A DNA stretch of 64,000 bases, taken from the NCBI GenBank assembly GCA_013397795.1, contig VZTJ01004198.1, positions 568,265-632,264 of the forward strand, read 5' to 3'. The translations under genes and the position numbers were made by a program. The notes below the pieces were generated by a model. That model made no database searches, was not told the origin of the DNA, and was given only the letters and a program-made list of their open reading frames with translations. This document shows positions 10,930-21,921 of the stretch, in pieces. Position 1 is the stretch's first letter. Each line of letters opens with the position of its first letter. The stretch comes from Orthonyx spaldingii (taxonomy: Eukaryota > Chordata > Aves > Passeriformes > Orthonychidae).

Positions 10930-13900
10930 CCTTTAGGGGATCAAGCCATAATCTGTTAAACACCTGCATGGAAGTTTCCCAAAATGACCTGATATGATGA
11001 ATACAGTTACAGGCTATAGTTGAAGAGGTGCTTATTTTTGCAGCTATGGGAACTGTAGAAACTGAAAATATTGTTTTCTAAAAAGGTCTGGCATCAACTT
11101 TTTTTCTCTTATAGTGAGCTTTTTAGTATAGAATTAAAATTGCATAAGTATATTTCCTAGCACTAAACATTCTAAAAGTAATACAGGATGATAAATAAGG
11201 TGACATTTAAATTCAGTACAGTGCTCACTGCCATCAAACTCTGTAACCACAGCCCTCTTGTATAGATATTCAATTTAACAATACACCACCTTTGATTCAC
11301 AGCTCTGAATAGCTGAAAAATCCTCACGTAATGCTTGCCCCTGACCTCCAATAACTTGCCATTTGTTTGAATGGCATTCAGTGAGTAAGCACTTGAAGCA
11401 GTGTACGTCTGCACATGTCAGTAATGTTTGTGTGAGGTTTAATTTAGCACTGTATATTATGTCTCAGCCTTCACTTTCTGGGAAAGGTGATGTGAGGAAA
11501 TCATTTTACCAAGTAAGGACTGCAAAATTCATTATTTACTGCATGTTAATTTGATGTACCATTTTTTAATTCTAGATGGATTTTTGCCACTCAATTGCTG
11601 AACAGTGTAATTTGGAGTTCAGCCCAGGTGTTTGTGTCCTGAGGTACATGAGGATGCCAGTACTAAAGAGCAGTTGTTAGCAGCTTTCTGACAGTTCAGA
11701 TATCTTGTGTGTTGGGGATGAAGTCACTTCTTTCCACATAAGACAGCTGTTCAAATGCAGAATTCCTCTCCCCATGTGCATTTGAAGTGTGGAGTGCAAA
11801 TTTTTACTTCCTCTTCTGCTGTAATTGAGCTATGTAAAACTGCCCTAGAATTTGCTGTATTTGTAACCGAATAGTGGTAAAAATGCCCAAAATATAACTC
11901 TTCTGTTTAAAACATACCTGGTAGGTTTTCCTTTTGTTTGTTGAAGTTTTTGTTTGCTTTTGTTTTTGGTTTTTTATTTATTTAGTAGGAAAAATGAAGT
12001 GCATTAAGTTTTTTCAGCTGGCCTGTTTGATCTTTCCCAGCTTGAACATAAAAATGTCACAGGAACCTGTGAGTAATCTGAAACACAAGGTGCGACTAAG
12101 GCAAATTTTCAAGGCCATACTGAGACACGACATACATTTAAAAAAACTCTTGGAAGTCCTGGTCCAAGCTGGCATGCCTTAGTAATGGTGGTGTTTTGAA
12201 TGGTACATCAGAAACTGCAGAGATGAATACGCGTTGTGTCTCTTTTCATCTCTGCTGCTGCGCTTCATTAAAAGGTTCTCAACATCAGTTCTAACTTAGC
12301 AGCATCTGAGTCTCCATCTCTGAGTACTGCACTTCTCCCTGTTACACTTCCTTCCCAGGATTTAAGGTCATTTCTCCAAAGTGGCTCTTCTCCAAGCTGT
12401 ACCACAACAAGCCTGGGTAGATGTACATCTGCTTGTGGACCACTGGAGACCAGTCTTCACCCAAATGTAGCTGCTGACCTACTCAAAGACAATGCCAATA
12501 ATAGCCACAGATCCATAGTTGAGTGTCTTATGTGCTTGTCCAAAAGGAATTCATGGACCTATCAATGCACTTCACTCAATAACCACAAGTTCATAACAAT
12601 TTTGGACTATTGCTAATACAGTACAATACAAATGAATGTGTTAACAGTGCTGTTGTTGTTTGGAAGCAGCAGTATTGCTTATGAGAGAACAGTTTCTATT
12701 TTCCTACCACAATTATCACACATTACTATTCATTTAAATTGAAATAGAAATGAAAAGTCACTCAGGCTTTGGAATATGGACATTTAGTATGTCTCTTATA
12801 CATCTATTTGTTTATTTTAACTTATTCACTCTGTGTGTTTTCTTCTCTCACTCTGTACCCATTAATATCCTTCAAAAATGATTGGTTTGTTTGAAATATA
12901 ACTTCAAAAGAGAAATGTGATTTTCCCAGCATGCTGAAATCTTGGGTGGTATACAGTGTTGTCACTAGCCATATAATTTGAAATTAACACCATTGACAAA
13001 TGCTACTTTAAAGCTTCTATTGAAAAATCATAACATGTAAGTGCGGTAGGGCTTTTTTGCTGATCTGGATTTACATTTGTGCAATTTACACTTAGTAACT
13101 GGAGAGATCTTGTTATAGCTTGATTACTCTTCTTCAGTATACCCCTTGTTTTGTATCCCATTATGCACTCAAAGAACTTAATTAAATGAATCAGAGTATA
13201 AGCTCACATTTGCTGCAACAATCACAATTCCCCATAGATAATTTTCTTTGGCTGGTCTTGCTGGGATTTCCAGGAAAGTTCCCAGAAACTGTTTCACAGA
13301 ATAGAGGGATTTCTCTTTTTAAAACCCTTTTTTGGTGTTACACAAATTTGAGCCCAGAAGAGTTTAATTTTTGAGAAATAACCATGAATACTACAAGCAT
13401 GTGTGACTCTATAATAACAAAATCTTCAGAATAAATTGTGTTTAAGTTGAATCTTATTTGATTTTTTGTGGTTGGCTTTGGAAACATTTGGTAGTTATTT
13501 TCCATTGAAATTCACATCCTCTTGGGGCAGCAATGTGTTTAAGTTCTCCTGTTATTTCTGCTCTGTAATCTTAAATTTAAAACTTGTTTTCAATTTTTTT
13601 TTCGGTTTGCTCTGTTGTTTGTACTTATCTTTTACATGGCAATAAATAATTCTGCATTTGGTATTGGTGGTCTTGGTCTTAGTGTGCATGTATTTGTGTT
13701 GAAGGGCTACAATATATAGCCCAGTAAATAGCATTGTTCTTTATTTTGAGAAAGAGAGAAGGAGAGGTTCTAATTTATATCCATATTGCTGAAATAAAAA
13801 TGTGGCTTCTCCGTTCAAGAATGTGGCTGTAATTTTTCAAAATTACTTGTAAGGCTTAGATGACCCATTTATAGCTGGCTAAACTGGGATATTTTTAAGA

Positions 13901-14183
13901 AATAAATTTTTAGAGAAGAAGGTTCAACACTACAGAAATTTGGACACAACAAGCTGGCCCCAAAGAACAAGTAAAACTCTCAACTGATGTCTGTGAGTGC
14001 AGTGCAGCTCCCTTGGTTTCTGCTTCTTTTGTTGGGTCAAGATGCTTGATTGCTTGATTCTTGTTAGACATTAAATAATACTGGCTCATGCCTCAGTGTA
14101 CTGACAGTCTGATGACAGGCATTAAAGAGATGAGGCACATAGAGTGAGTCAAAAGGAAGAAGTTGTTTTGGGATTTTGGGGTG

Positions 14184-14200
14184 TTTTTTTTTTTTTTTTT
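14184..14200. repeat. Poly-T tract (T17)
   Basis: This is an uninterrupted T run after a T/G-rich lead-in (GGATTTTGGGGTG). It is a simple homopolymer with no associated element. Confidence 0.85.
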
Positions 14201-14689
14201 GCTTATTAACAATTAATTGAAGAAATTTCTATGAGACCAGGTGAGAGCTTCCTCTGAGCACATAGCAGACTGACACGGTACAAGTCAGCTTGAGTCCAGA
14301 AGCTGTGTCACTGTGCCAGTGTTCCTCTGTTTTGCAGGAAATAGTAGCTCAGGCAAAGTGACCTGTTCACAGTGCTGCATAATGTTTCTGCTAATGCTGG
14401 GTTGCTTCTTGCCAGCCTAAAGGGAAGAATGACTCTGACTTCTCACATATTCACAGACATGCAGCCATTTCTGTGACTATCAAAGGCTTGTTCTGAAGTC
14501 CCCAAAGCAGTGGAAGCAGTTCAGTCTTCTTCTTTATATCTTAGAGATAAAAATCTCTAAGGAGGTTTCTATCATACCCCAAGAGCTCTAACCAGAATTT
14601 ATTGAGGCTAAGTGTCATACCTAGGAGCTTCAGCTGAAATACAGTTTCAAATGGCAAATACAAAGAAAGAGATCCTGCTTCCAAAACTT

Positions 14690-14930
14690 GAGCCTGAACT
14701 GGGAGGAAACTAAGATGGAAATGATCATCCAGCCCAATCTCTTGCCAAAGCAAGATTATATCCTGCAGGCTGTTTTCTAGCACTTGCCAATCTGGCTATA
14801 AAAGCACCAAACAAATAGGATCCATTACTGGGAAGAGTCTGGGAGACTGTTCCATTGTTTAAAAGACGTCATGCCAGTCCATTGTTTTCTGAAATTAAGT
14901 ATTTATTTTTTTTCTTATCTTAGTTACATC
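14690..14930 (-). mobile_element. Ancient CR1/L3-like LINE fragment
   Basis: The plus strand contains ATCATCCAGCCCAATCTC, then a degraded middle, then CTGGGAGACTGTTCCATTGT. This order matches the reverse complement of old CR1/L3 3' regions known from sauropsids and mammals, where a 'held back until the group was small enough' style signal is absent and only the UTR-proximal text remains. It is much more diverged than the avian CR1 copies, so it is likely a pre-avian insertion. Boundaries are approximate. Confidence 0.55.
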
Positions 14931-15808
14931 TTATCCTTGGTTATGTTCTGAGATACCAAATTAAAAGCTGACATTATTACAGGCAATGTAGTTGTTGGCT
15001 CTTACAATCTACCTTTTTGTCCTCAAACCCAGGGTGTTGATCACCCCAAGGCAAAGGGCTGCACAGCTGCATGACCATAATTTTTTATGTCACAGGGGCC
15101 AGGGCAAATGATGGCTATAAAATGCCTTTTGCTGACTTTTTGTATCTGTCCTTCTATTTCCTAATTAATAGCTTTCTCCATCTCATCTCAAAAGCTTCTC
15201 AAACAGCTTTTGCTGATCTTCAGTGAGTGTTTGGCAGCAACTGTATCTCTAGTAAGTAGTGTGGCCTTGTAACAGTGTGGGTGAAAGTAAAACAGGACCT
15301 ATAGAGCAAAATGGTTGCTGCTGAGGACTTAACATCCACAGTCATGCATGCTTTAACATTCCGGAATAGTTCTGGGCTGGTCCCTCAAACTGCATGTATG
15401 TACTCATTGGAGATCATTATGTGCACTTCTGGAATGCATTTTCTGATTTAGTTTTTTCTGAAAGTCTGTGAGTATGAGTTTCTTTCGTCATGTGAATCAG
15501 AGCGTAATATGTAAGGATGAACTAAAATGCAGGTGCAGATTTAATCCAGATATTTTTCAGTGTGTGTTGTCCAGAGCTGAATGCAACATTATGTATCAAC
15601 AAGAGAGATTTGAGTCAGACATCAAGAAAATATTTGTAATGATAAGGGCAATGAAGCACTATGAAAGTTGACTAAAATCCATGCTGAAATATTTCTAAGA
15701 AAAGGATAAACAAAAAATAATTTGCTAAGAAGAAAGATACAGTTGTTCCTACATAGAGAAACAGAAATGGATTTGGTCAATTTATGACATCCCTTCAAGC
15801 CAAATTTC
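14931..15808. other. Non-coding unique DNA
   Basis: Nothing recognisable was seen. One plus-strand frame of 67 codons at 15468-15671 resembles no family. Confidence 0.55.
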
Positions 15809-16157
15809 CTCTGGAGGAAAGGAGGCTTTCAGGGGGACCATATTGCTCTCTACAACTACACAAAAGAAGGTTGTAGTGAGGCGGGAGTCGGGCTCTTCTC
15901 CCAAGTAACTAGCAATTGGACAAAAGGAAATGGCCTCAATTTGTGCCAGGGAAAGTTTAGATTGGGTATTAGGAAAAATTTCTTCATGAAAAGAGCTGTC
16001 AAGCGTTGGAAGAGACTGTCCAGGGAAGTGGTGAAATCACCATCCCTAGGAGTATTTAAATGACATATAGATTTGGCACTTGGGGACATGGTTTAGTGGT
16101 GGATCCGATGATTTAAAGGCCTTCTCCAGCATAAACCATTCTATGATTCTATAATGG
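15809..16157 (+). mobile_element. CR1 LINE 3' fragment, best preserved copy
   Basis: The text runs in the standard CR1 order: GGAGGAAAGGAGGCTTTCAG, then ATTGCTCTCTACAACTAC, then GATTGGGTATTAGGAAAAAT, then CACCATCCCTAGGAGTATTT, and finally ATTCTATGATTCTAT at 16138-16152. This is the end of ORF2 and the 3' UTR of an avian CR1, 5'-truncated. Relative to the family pattern and to the copy at 26.9-27.1 kb, it lacks about 20 bases near 16105, between GTGGTGGA and TCCGATGAT. No coding capacity remains. Confidence 0.95.
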
Positions 16158-17261
16158 GTGTCCCTTTTTCTTAAGCTTATCAGTTTCATTTTTTCCAGTT
16201 TTTAAATTTTGTGTCCTTCCTCCTGCTATTCATTATAATTTTTTCTTTTCCTTGTCTGTTATTTATAACTTGTGCTAGTATAGCTACATCATGGAGTCTC
16301 ATCAAAGGCAATTACTCTCCCAGACAGCAAAAGTTTTTAATAAAATTGACTCAAAAATCATGTCTACCAAATAATGTACATCATAGGTGATAATCTACTG
16401 TGAGCCAGATTTCAAAACACATATCTTGTTCTCTTCAAGTCTAAATTCAGGTTCAATGAGAAATAATCACAAATGCTTTACTAAACTGATGGCGTATAAT
16501 TTTTTCCCAACACTAATTTGTAAGTTGGTCAAGCGGAAAACTTCAAATTAAAAAAACTGCCACCATTCTCTTCCTATGTATTGTACAGTGTTGTGAATTA
16601 TGTTCAATATTGTGTGTATCAGTATGCTCAGTGTTGAGAAAGAAGTGCCTTGAAAAAGAACTGCACCCCACAAAATACACATTTCAGAGCCAAACCCCAA
16701 ACAAATCCTACTCCTAAGCATCAGATCACTCAAAAAGAGACTCAATAAATTTTGGCTTCTCTGCCACTGACTATAAATAGATATTAAGGTCTTAAGTCAC
16801 TAAGGTTGCTTTTAAATGCCTTCCTTGTGTATAATAATTTTTCACTTTATGCATTTTCTGCTGTGGCTTGTGAAGATTCCAATGTCCCAAGAGGATTGAC
16901 CTTTTAAGTGGATGGCACAGGTGTCCAGTTTTGACATAGAGAAGCAGTCTAGACTTGCCTCTTGGCTGCTGTTTAATGCAGTCTCTGGAAAAAGAAAAAA
17001 GTAGACTTAAACCTACCCTTCTAAAATGTTTTAAAATCCAGGTCACTCATTTCCCAATAATTTATCTTAAAGCTGATTCCTGCTCTAAAGGCAACAAAGA
17101 TTTAGAGATCCAAGGCCACTTCACATGTGCTCCTTTGTGCTGCTGATATTTTATTTAGAAAAATATATACTTTTCTTTTTCAGGTATTTCCATTTTGCTA
17201 GGATAAGTAATATTCAGAAATATTTTTTTGATGTCCAAAATTATGTGTATACCCGTATCCA
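16158..17261. other. Non-coding unique DNA
   Basis: No gene or repeat was recognised. The open frames present (84 codons at most) are overlapping and unremarkable. Confidence 0.55.
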
Positions 17262-17475
17262 TTTCTGATACCGAATTTAGTAATGTTACAAAAGAACAAT
17301 AAAGGGGCAATGTTTTGTTACAAACACCAGTTTTGGAATGAAAACATTTTCAGCTATGAGGCTCCATTTGTTCTGCAGTTAGCAAATACTTCAATTGACA
17401 CTGTTGTCAAACCAAGGACATAAAACTGAGAGTGTGATATGTTATCTACTGCCAATTACGTAAGTTCATGATGCA
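17262..17475 (+). repeat. Unnamed interspersed repeat, copy 1
   Basis: This stretch aligns in direct orientation with 19088-19290. Shared anchors in the same order are GTTACAAAAG/GGTACAAAAG, ACAAACA, CTATGAG/TTATGAG, ATACTTCA/ACACTTCA, AAACCAAGGACATAAAAC/AAACCAGGGCATAAAACC and GTTATCTACTGCCA/GTGATCTGTTGCCA. By eye the best-matching core (about 17370-17455) is roughly three-quarters identical, with indels elsewhere. It is either an old dispersed repeat or an old local duplication. I cannot assign a family and see no coding potential. Confidence 0.65.
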
Positions 17476-19087
17476 TAAGTTATTGCAAAAAATGGGGTCA
17501 TGACACCTAAACCAACTCCTTTTGAAGTTGTAGTTCTTCATAAAACCTCCCGCATCTTTGTATATTTTAGTTGGTTAACTCTTAACTGAATTTCTGCAAG
17601 TGCTTATGAGAATGATTGTATGACATTAAAGAAAAAGCAGACTCTTGCGTCCACAGAAATACCAATTTGTTGATATGCTTATAAAGGAGTGAATCTGACT
17701 AAAACAAGGATTTTAGTTTCTAATCAAAGAACTTAATCCAAGTTCCTTATCAAAGAGATGCTTGAAAAGAAATATTTTTGACCATCAAATGTGAATATTA
17801 AAGTTATTACAGTGTATTATCTAGCAACAAGGTAAGAGGATTAGGACTCAACCTCTCCAGTCCTTGTCTTATCTTTTATATGATCTTTTATAGCAATGTT
17901 ACACTAATCATTGAATTTTCCCTATTGCTTTCAGTTATCTTTCTGTATGACTAAATATGACTATAATTCATATTCATCATGTGAAACTAGTGTGTAAGTA
18001 ATAGACTTAAACCTTCATTTGAAAAATGCTAGCAAAGCTGGGAAGAGTGTTAGGTGAAGAAATCAGTCCACTTGGAACTGGAAGTGAGGTCCTTAGTGAG
18101 GTCCTTTTTCATGTCTGGGGCAGAGGTTCCAGAAACTTTAAGAATCAAGATGTTGTGATGCTAAAGATACTTAGCACCTTCATTCTAATGCAAGGGGTTT
18201 GTTATAGGATCATTTAGCTACAGGTTGTTTTTTTTTTTTTTTTTTTTTTTCAGAAATAAAAAAAGTGTGACTTTTAAATATTATTTCTTTTCAAAATTTG
18301 GTGGAATTGTGCATGACCTTTCAGATGATTTGACAAAGCCTCTCCTAGAACATCTAGTAGTCCTTGTTCTTCCTCATTCAGGTCAAGGACTGAAAAACAG
18401 GTGTTTCATACTCTACGAAATGACTTTACCAAGTGGCTTTCTTTCTTTTTCCTTGTGTTTTTGGGACCCCCTCAGCTACCTGTGTTGCTCTGCAACTTGC
18501 TAACTTTATACAAACAGTTCACTGACCTGGGGAAAGACCAGTGCAATAGTTCAATGGACAGTCTAAGTTCAAGCCCTTATTCAATTAATGGTTATTTATT
18601 TATACAAAGTGAAACAGGTCCAACAGGAGACACAGAATACAAGAACAACTTGGTATAAGAATTGCCTGGAATACAGAATTCTGTCATCTTGCAGAACAGA
18701 AACTTGAAATCTGGACTCCTGTGCCACCAGTCAGTGCCTGGTAATCATCATAGGATGATTATCTAGGAGGGGTGGCAGTTTTCTTGCTGTTTGATGTATT
18801 TCTTCCTAGGCATAAGAATCTTCCCCAGGTAAGAACTTCGTTAGAACTGGGAAGTACCTGCAAAAGGTTTGGTCTCAAGAGAATATAATTTCTCAGTGAA
18901 AGAATGCATTGCTGTAAACTCCAATGGGGACATGATTAGAGTTTTTACAACCATGTAGGTCCAGAGTGGATTGCCCATTGTGATGATCCATCAATGTCCT
19001 GAGTTTGAAGGAGAGGTCAACAAGCAGTGCTGGAGGGCATGAGTCTCAGGAAGCCTGCAGAATGCCAAGGCATATGTCTGCATAAGT
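17476..19087. other. Non-coding DNA between the two related repeat copies
   Basis: No gene was recognised. It includes the T23 tract at 18228-18250. A plus-strand frame (18225-18503) is open only because it starts in the T run. Nothing in the sequence shows whether this interval belongs to a single element bounded by the two copies, such as a degraded LTR element. No primer-binding-site or polypurine-tract motif was recognised. Confidence 0.5.
18228..18250. repeat. Poly-T tract (T23) followed by CAG
   Basis: This is the longest homopolymer in the window. It is followed directly by CAG, so it has the form of a strong 3' splice site (pyrimidine tract plus AG) on the plus strand. Downstream sequence starts with AAATAAAAAAAG and shows no coding exon, so splicing use is unproven. 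Read on the other strand it is an A23 run without a nearby AATAAA. Confidence 0.9.
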
Positions 19088-19290
19088 GTCAGACTTGTAA
19101 ATCAGCTGTTGGTACAAAAGTTTAACAATGGGGAAATGGTCACATACAAACATTCATTTGGGGATTAGGCTTATGAGTCTGGCTGCTTTTAAACACTTCA
19201 GCTGACATTGATATGAAACCAGGGCATAAAACCAGGAGCCTGACACGTGATCTGTTGCCAGTTGCCTTCAAATTACCATGTCTGATGAGA
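19088..19290 (+). repeat. Unnamed interspersed repeat, copy 2
   Basis: This is the second copy of the repeat at 17262-17475, in the same orientation about 1.83 kb downstream. The shared block with GTACAAAAG at 19112-19120 and AAACCAGGGCATAAAACC near 19216-19233 is the clearest part. It is slightly shorter than copy 1, with a gap after TTATGAG. No target-site duplication or terminal structure was recognised. Confidence 0.65.
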
Positions 19291-21897
19291 GAAAAAAGAG
19301 ATGATGTGAATGGAGAAACGGGACAGGTCATCTGGACTCTGATAATTAATGTTCCCTAGAAAATAAAAGTTTTGAAACTTTCCTGGAAATGAAGTTTTAT
19401 GATCTGCTACAACAGCCCACAGGGGGAATGCTGCAACCTACACATATTGACAATTGTGGTATTACCAGACAATTAATTTTTATGAGTAATTTCCAGAGCA
19501 ACCCTCAACCATGCAGTCACGCATACAGTGCAACATTGTGCCATGGAATCGAGACTCAGCTAAAGGCCAAAGATTATATGGATTTATTAATATTTGCAAA
19601 AAAATCCTAAGAGCAGAAAGCAAATTGAGCAACAGAATGGGGTAGAAGGAATAGACTTGACAATAAAATGAGCTTTGCAAGGATATGATCCAGAGCATGG
19701 TGAACAGAACTCAACAGAAAGATTTCCACTGATTTTTCAAGATCTTGGATAGATCTCAAGAGAAATGAGACACTCCATCTTATACCTTTTCCTCTTCTTT
19801 CTCCATCTGGATGGAAAACACATTCTTGTTCACAACTGGCATACCCTTTAGTGACCAAGAATTACAAGCAAAATGTTTATCATATTTGAGATGTACAGCC
19901 AAGAATCCCTACCTAAGCAGTCGCAGAAGTGGCTCTCCAAGGGCTAAGCAAGTGGCAAATTCTCTCTAACAGTACCTTCATATTTGTATTAGAACAGTCT
20001 TACCCGTACTTAACATTGCAAACCCATTCTGCTTCCCCATTTAAAACACAGAGAATAATGGAGCAACTGGATTTATAACTTTATTTCTCTTAAATCCTTC
20101 TCCATACACACTTGACTTGCAAAGGTACTGACCTGTTTAATTGTCCTCTATTTATGTCTAGTCTAAGTAGTAATAGCTGTTACTTTTAAACAGCTGTTAA
20201 ATACTTCAGTAGTTCTTAAACCATGCCAAGGAATACTTGCAATAAAAGAACAATGAACAGAGATGACTGGAGATGAAGTTGTAGAACTGAATTTGTTTAT
20301 ATATCATTCAGAAGAAAATAATAGTTCTGTCAAAGTCTCTGTAAAGGCTGTTAGAGAAAATTATATACTTTGCACTGAGTCTACTCAGATCATGGATTAT
20401 GGCCCCAAGTGATAGATCTCCAAGATAAGCTTGGTTATCTGTTTCCAAAATTTTTCCTTCTGTGGGTACAGAAGACTGCTGCCGAATGCAAGTAATGTTT
20501 GAGAAACTCATCCTGCTGTGATAGCAACTCTTATTTCATCCTACACAGTGAAGAGCATAATTTATCTTAACACTAGGCATTGAGCAAGGCTAGCTGTGGG
20601 GAAGTGGTACTAATAGGGTTTCCTTTTACTGCTGAACTCAATTGAAATCTGCAGTCAAGCCAAGCCTGGTTTAAGTACTCTGTTGGTTATTTTCTTTAAC
20701 ATGGTGTGAAAGACCAAGGCTGTTTTATTGCAATGGAAGGATAAGTTACCAGCAAGACATGCTGAGTTGAGGACCTGGTGACAACATGCAGAAAAAGAAA
20801 CTGGCATTACTTCCCATCACTTTGGCGATACAAGAATAAACCTCCTTACAGACAAAACCAGAACATTTTCAGTGGACAATGCTCAACAGAGAGTGCTACT
20901 GTTTGCTGGATTGTAGCCTTCTCAGTGTCCAGCAGGTCAGGAGTGAACACCTCCAGGTCCCTAAGAACAAGCCCCTCACCTTGCCCAGGCTGTACGTGAT
21001 TGGAGTGCCTGCTTCTCATCTTCTTGTCAGTCTGGATTCCATCTGTATCAGAGAGCCCAGATTCTGAGGACTTACCCACTCCCTTCACAAGCATTGTAGG
21101 TGCTGGCTTTCAGTCTGTGAAATCACTGTGTATTGCTTTCTCCAGGATCCTGTAAGGCAGCATCAGTGGAGACAGTTGTCCTTCACCTGGCCTCAACACA
21201 TACACAAACCCCTTAACAACAGGCACTGGCACCTCCTTCTGCAAGGTGATTCTGACCTAGGGGGCACAGCACCAGCACTGCCTAAGACTTTGCAACAGAG
21301 CAGAAAATATGCAGTAGGATTGGATTAAAAGCACAGAAATGAAAAAGACGCACAGTTTTATGCTGTTACAGCACTGGAAATGGAACAGCACTTCCAGTTT
21401 AAAGTCTGTCAAATGATGAAGCACAGATAGTGCACTTGGAGTTATCAGTTTAACTTTTGTCCCAGACCTTCCTGAGGACTCTGGGAATCCCTCTGTGTTT
21501 GATAAGCCACAATAGAGGCTCTTTCCTCAAGGACAGGTAAACACATAACCATTAACAGTCAGGTTGTAAAGGATAACTGAGCTTACCCAAGGACTTGTTT
21601 TCTCAGGTTCATCCTCTGCTATCAGCTTGAGAACATCTGTGAAGATCCCCTGGGGTCATGCAGGTTGCCCTCTTTGTCTTGGTCTCAGGATTTTTTTTGC
21701 AATTCCCTGTCCACAAAGAGGTGTGGCAGAGTGATGCTTGAAAACCTGGCTCTGTTCACTCTATCAGTGTCACAGTAGATCCAGTTTTTACCAGGATCCT
21801 TCAGTGTTATGACTTGAGGAATGAAGGGGACACAGACTTTATTTGTAGAAAGTATATTAAAAATTTGGTATCTTGCCACAATAATGTCAAGATGGAA

Positions 21898-21921
21898 AAT
21901 CCTGATTCACAAATCAGGATT
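21898..21921. repeat. Perfect 10-bp inverted repeat
   Basis: AATCCTGATT (21898-21907) and its exact complement AATCAGGATT (21912-21921) are separated by four bases, giving a compact stem-loop. No terminator or RNA gene is implied in a vertebrate context. It could be the centre of a decayed palindromic element. Confidence 0.7.

Larger units (their letters stand above)
10076..14689. other. Non-coding AT-rich unique DNA
   Basis: No gene or clear transposon was recognised. Open frames stay below about 85 codons. Homopolymer T tracts occur at 10914-10929 and 14184-14200. Neither is preceded on the opposite strand by an AATAAA signal, so they do not look like tails of retroposed mRNAs. Confidence 0.6.

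Noticed and set aside
18228..18250. T23 run as the reversed poly-A tail of a processed pseudogene
   Set aside because: No AATAAA lies at the right distance on the minus strand and no mRNA-like sequence follows. Birds also have few processed pseudogenes because CR1 does not mobilise mRNAs well.
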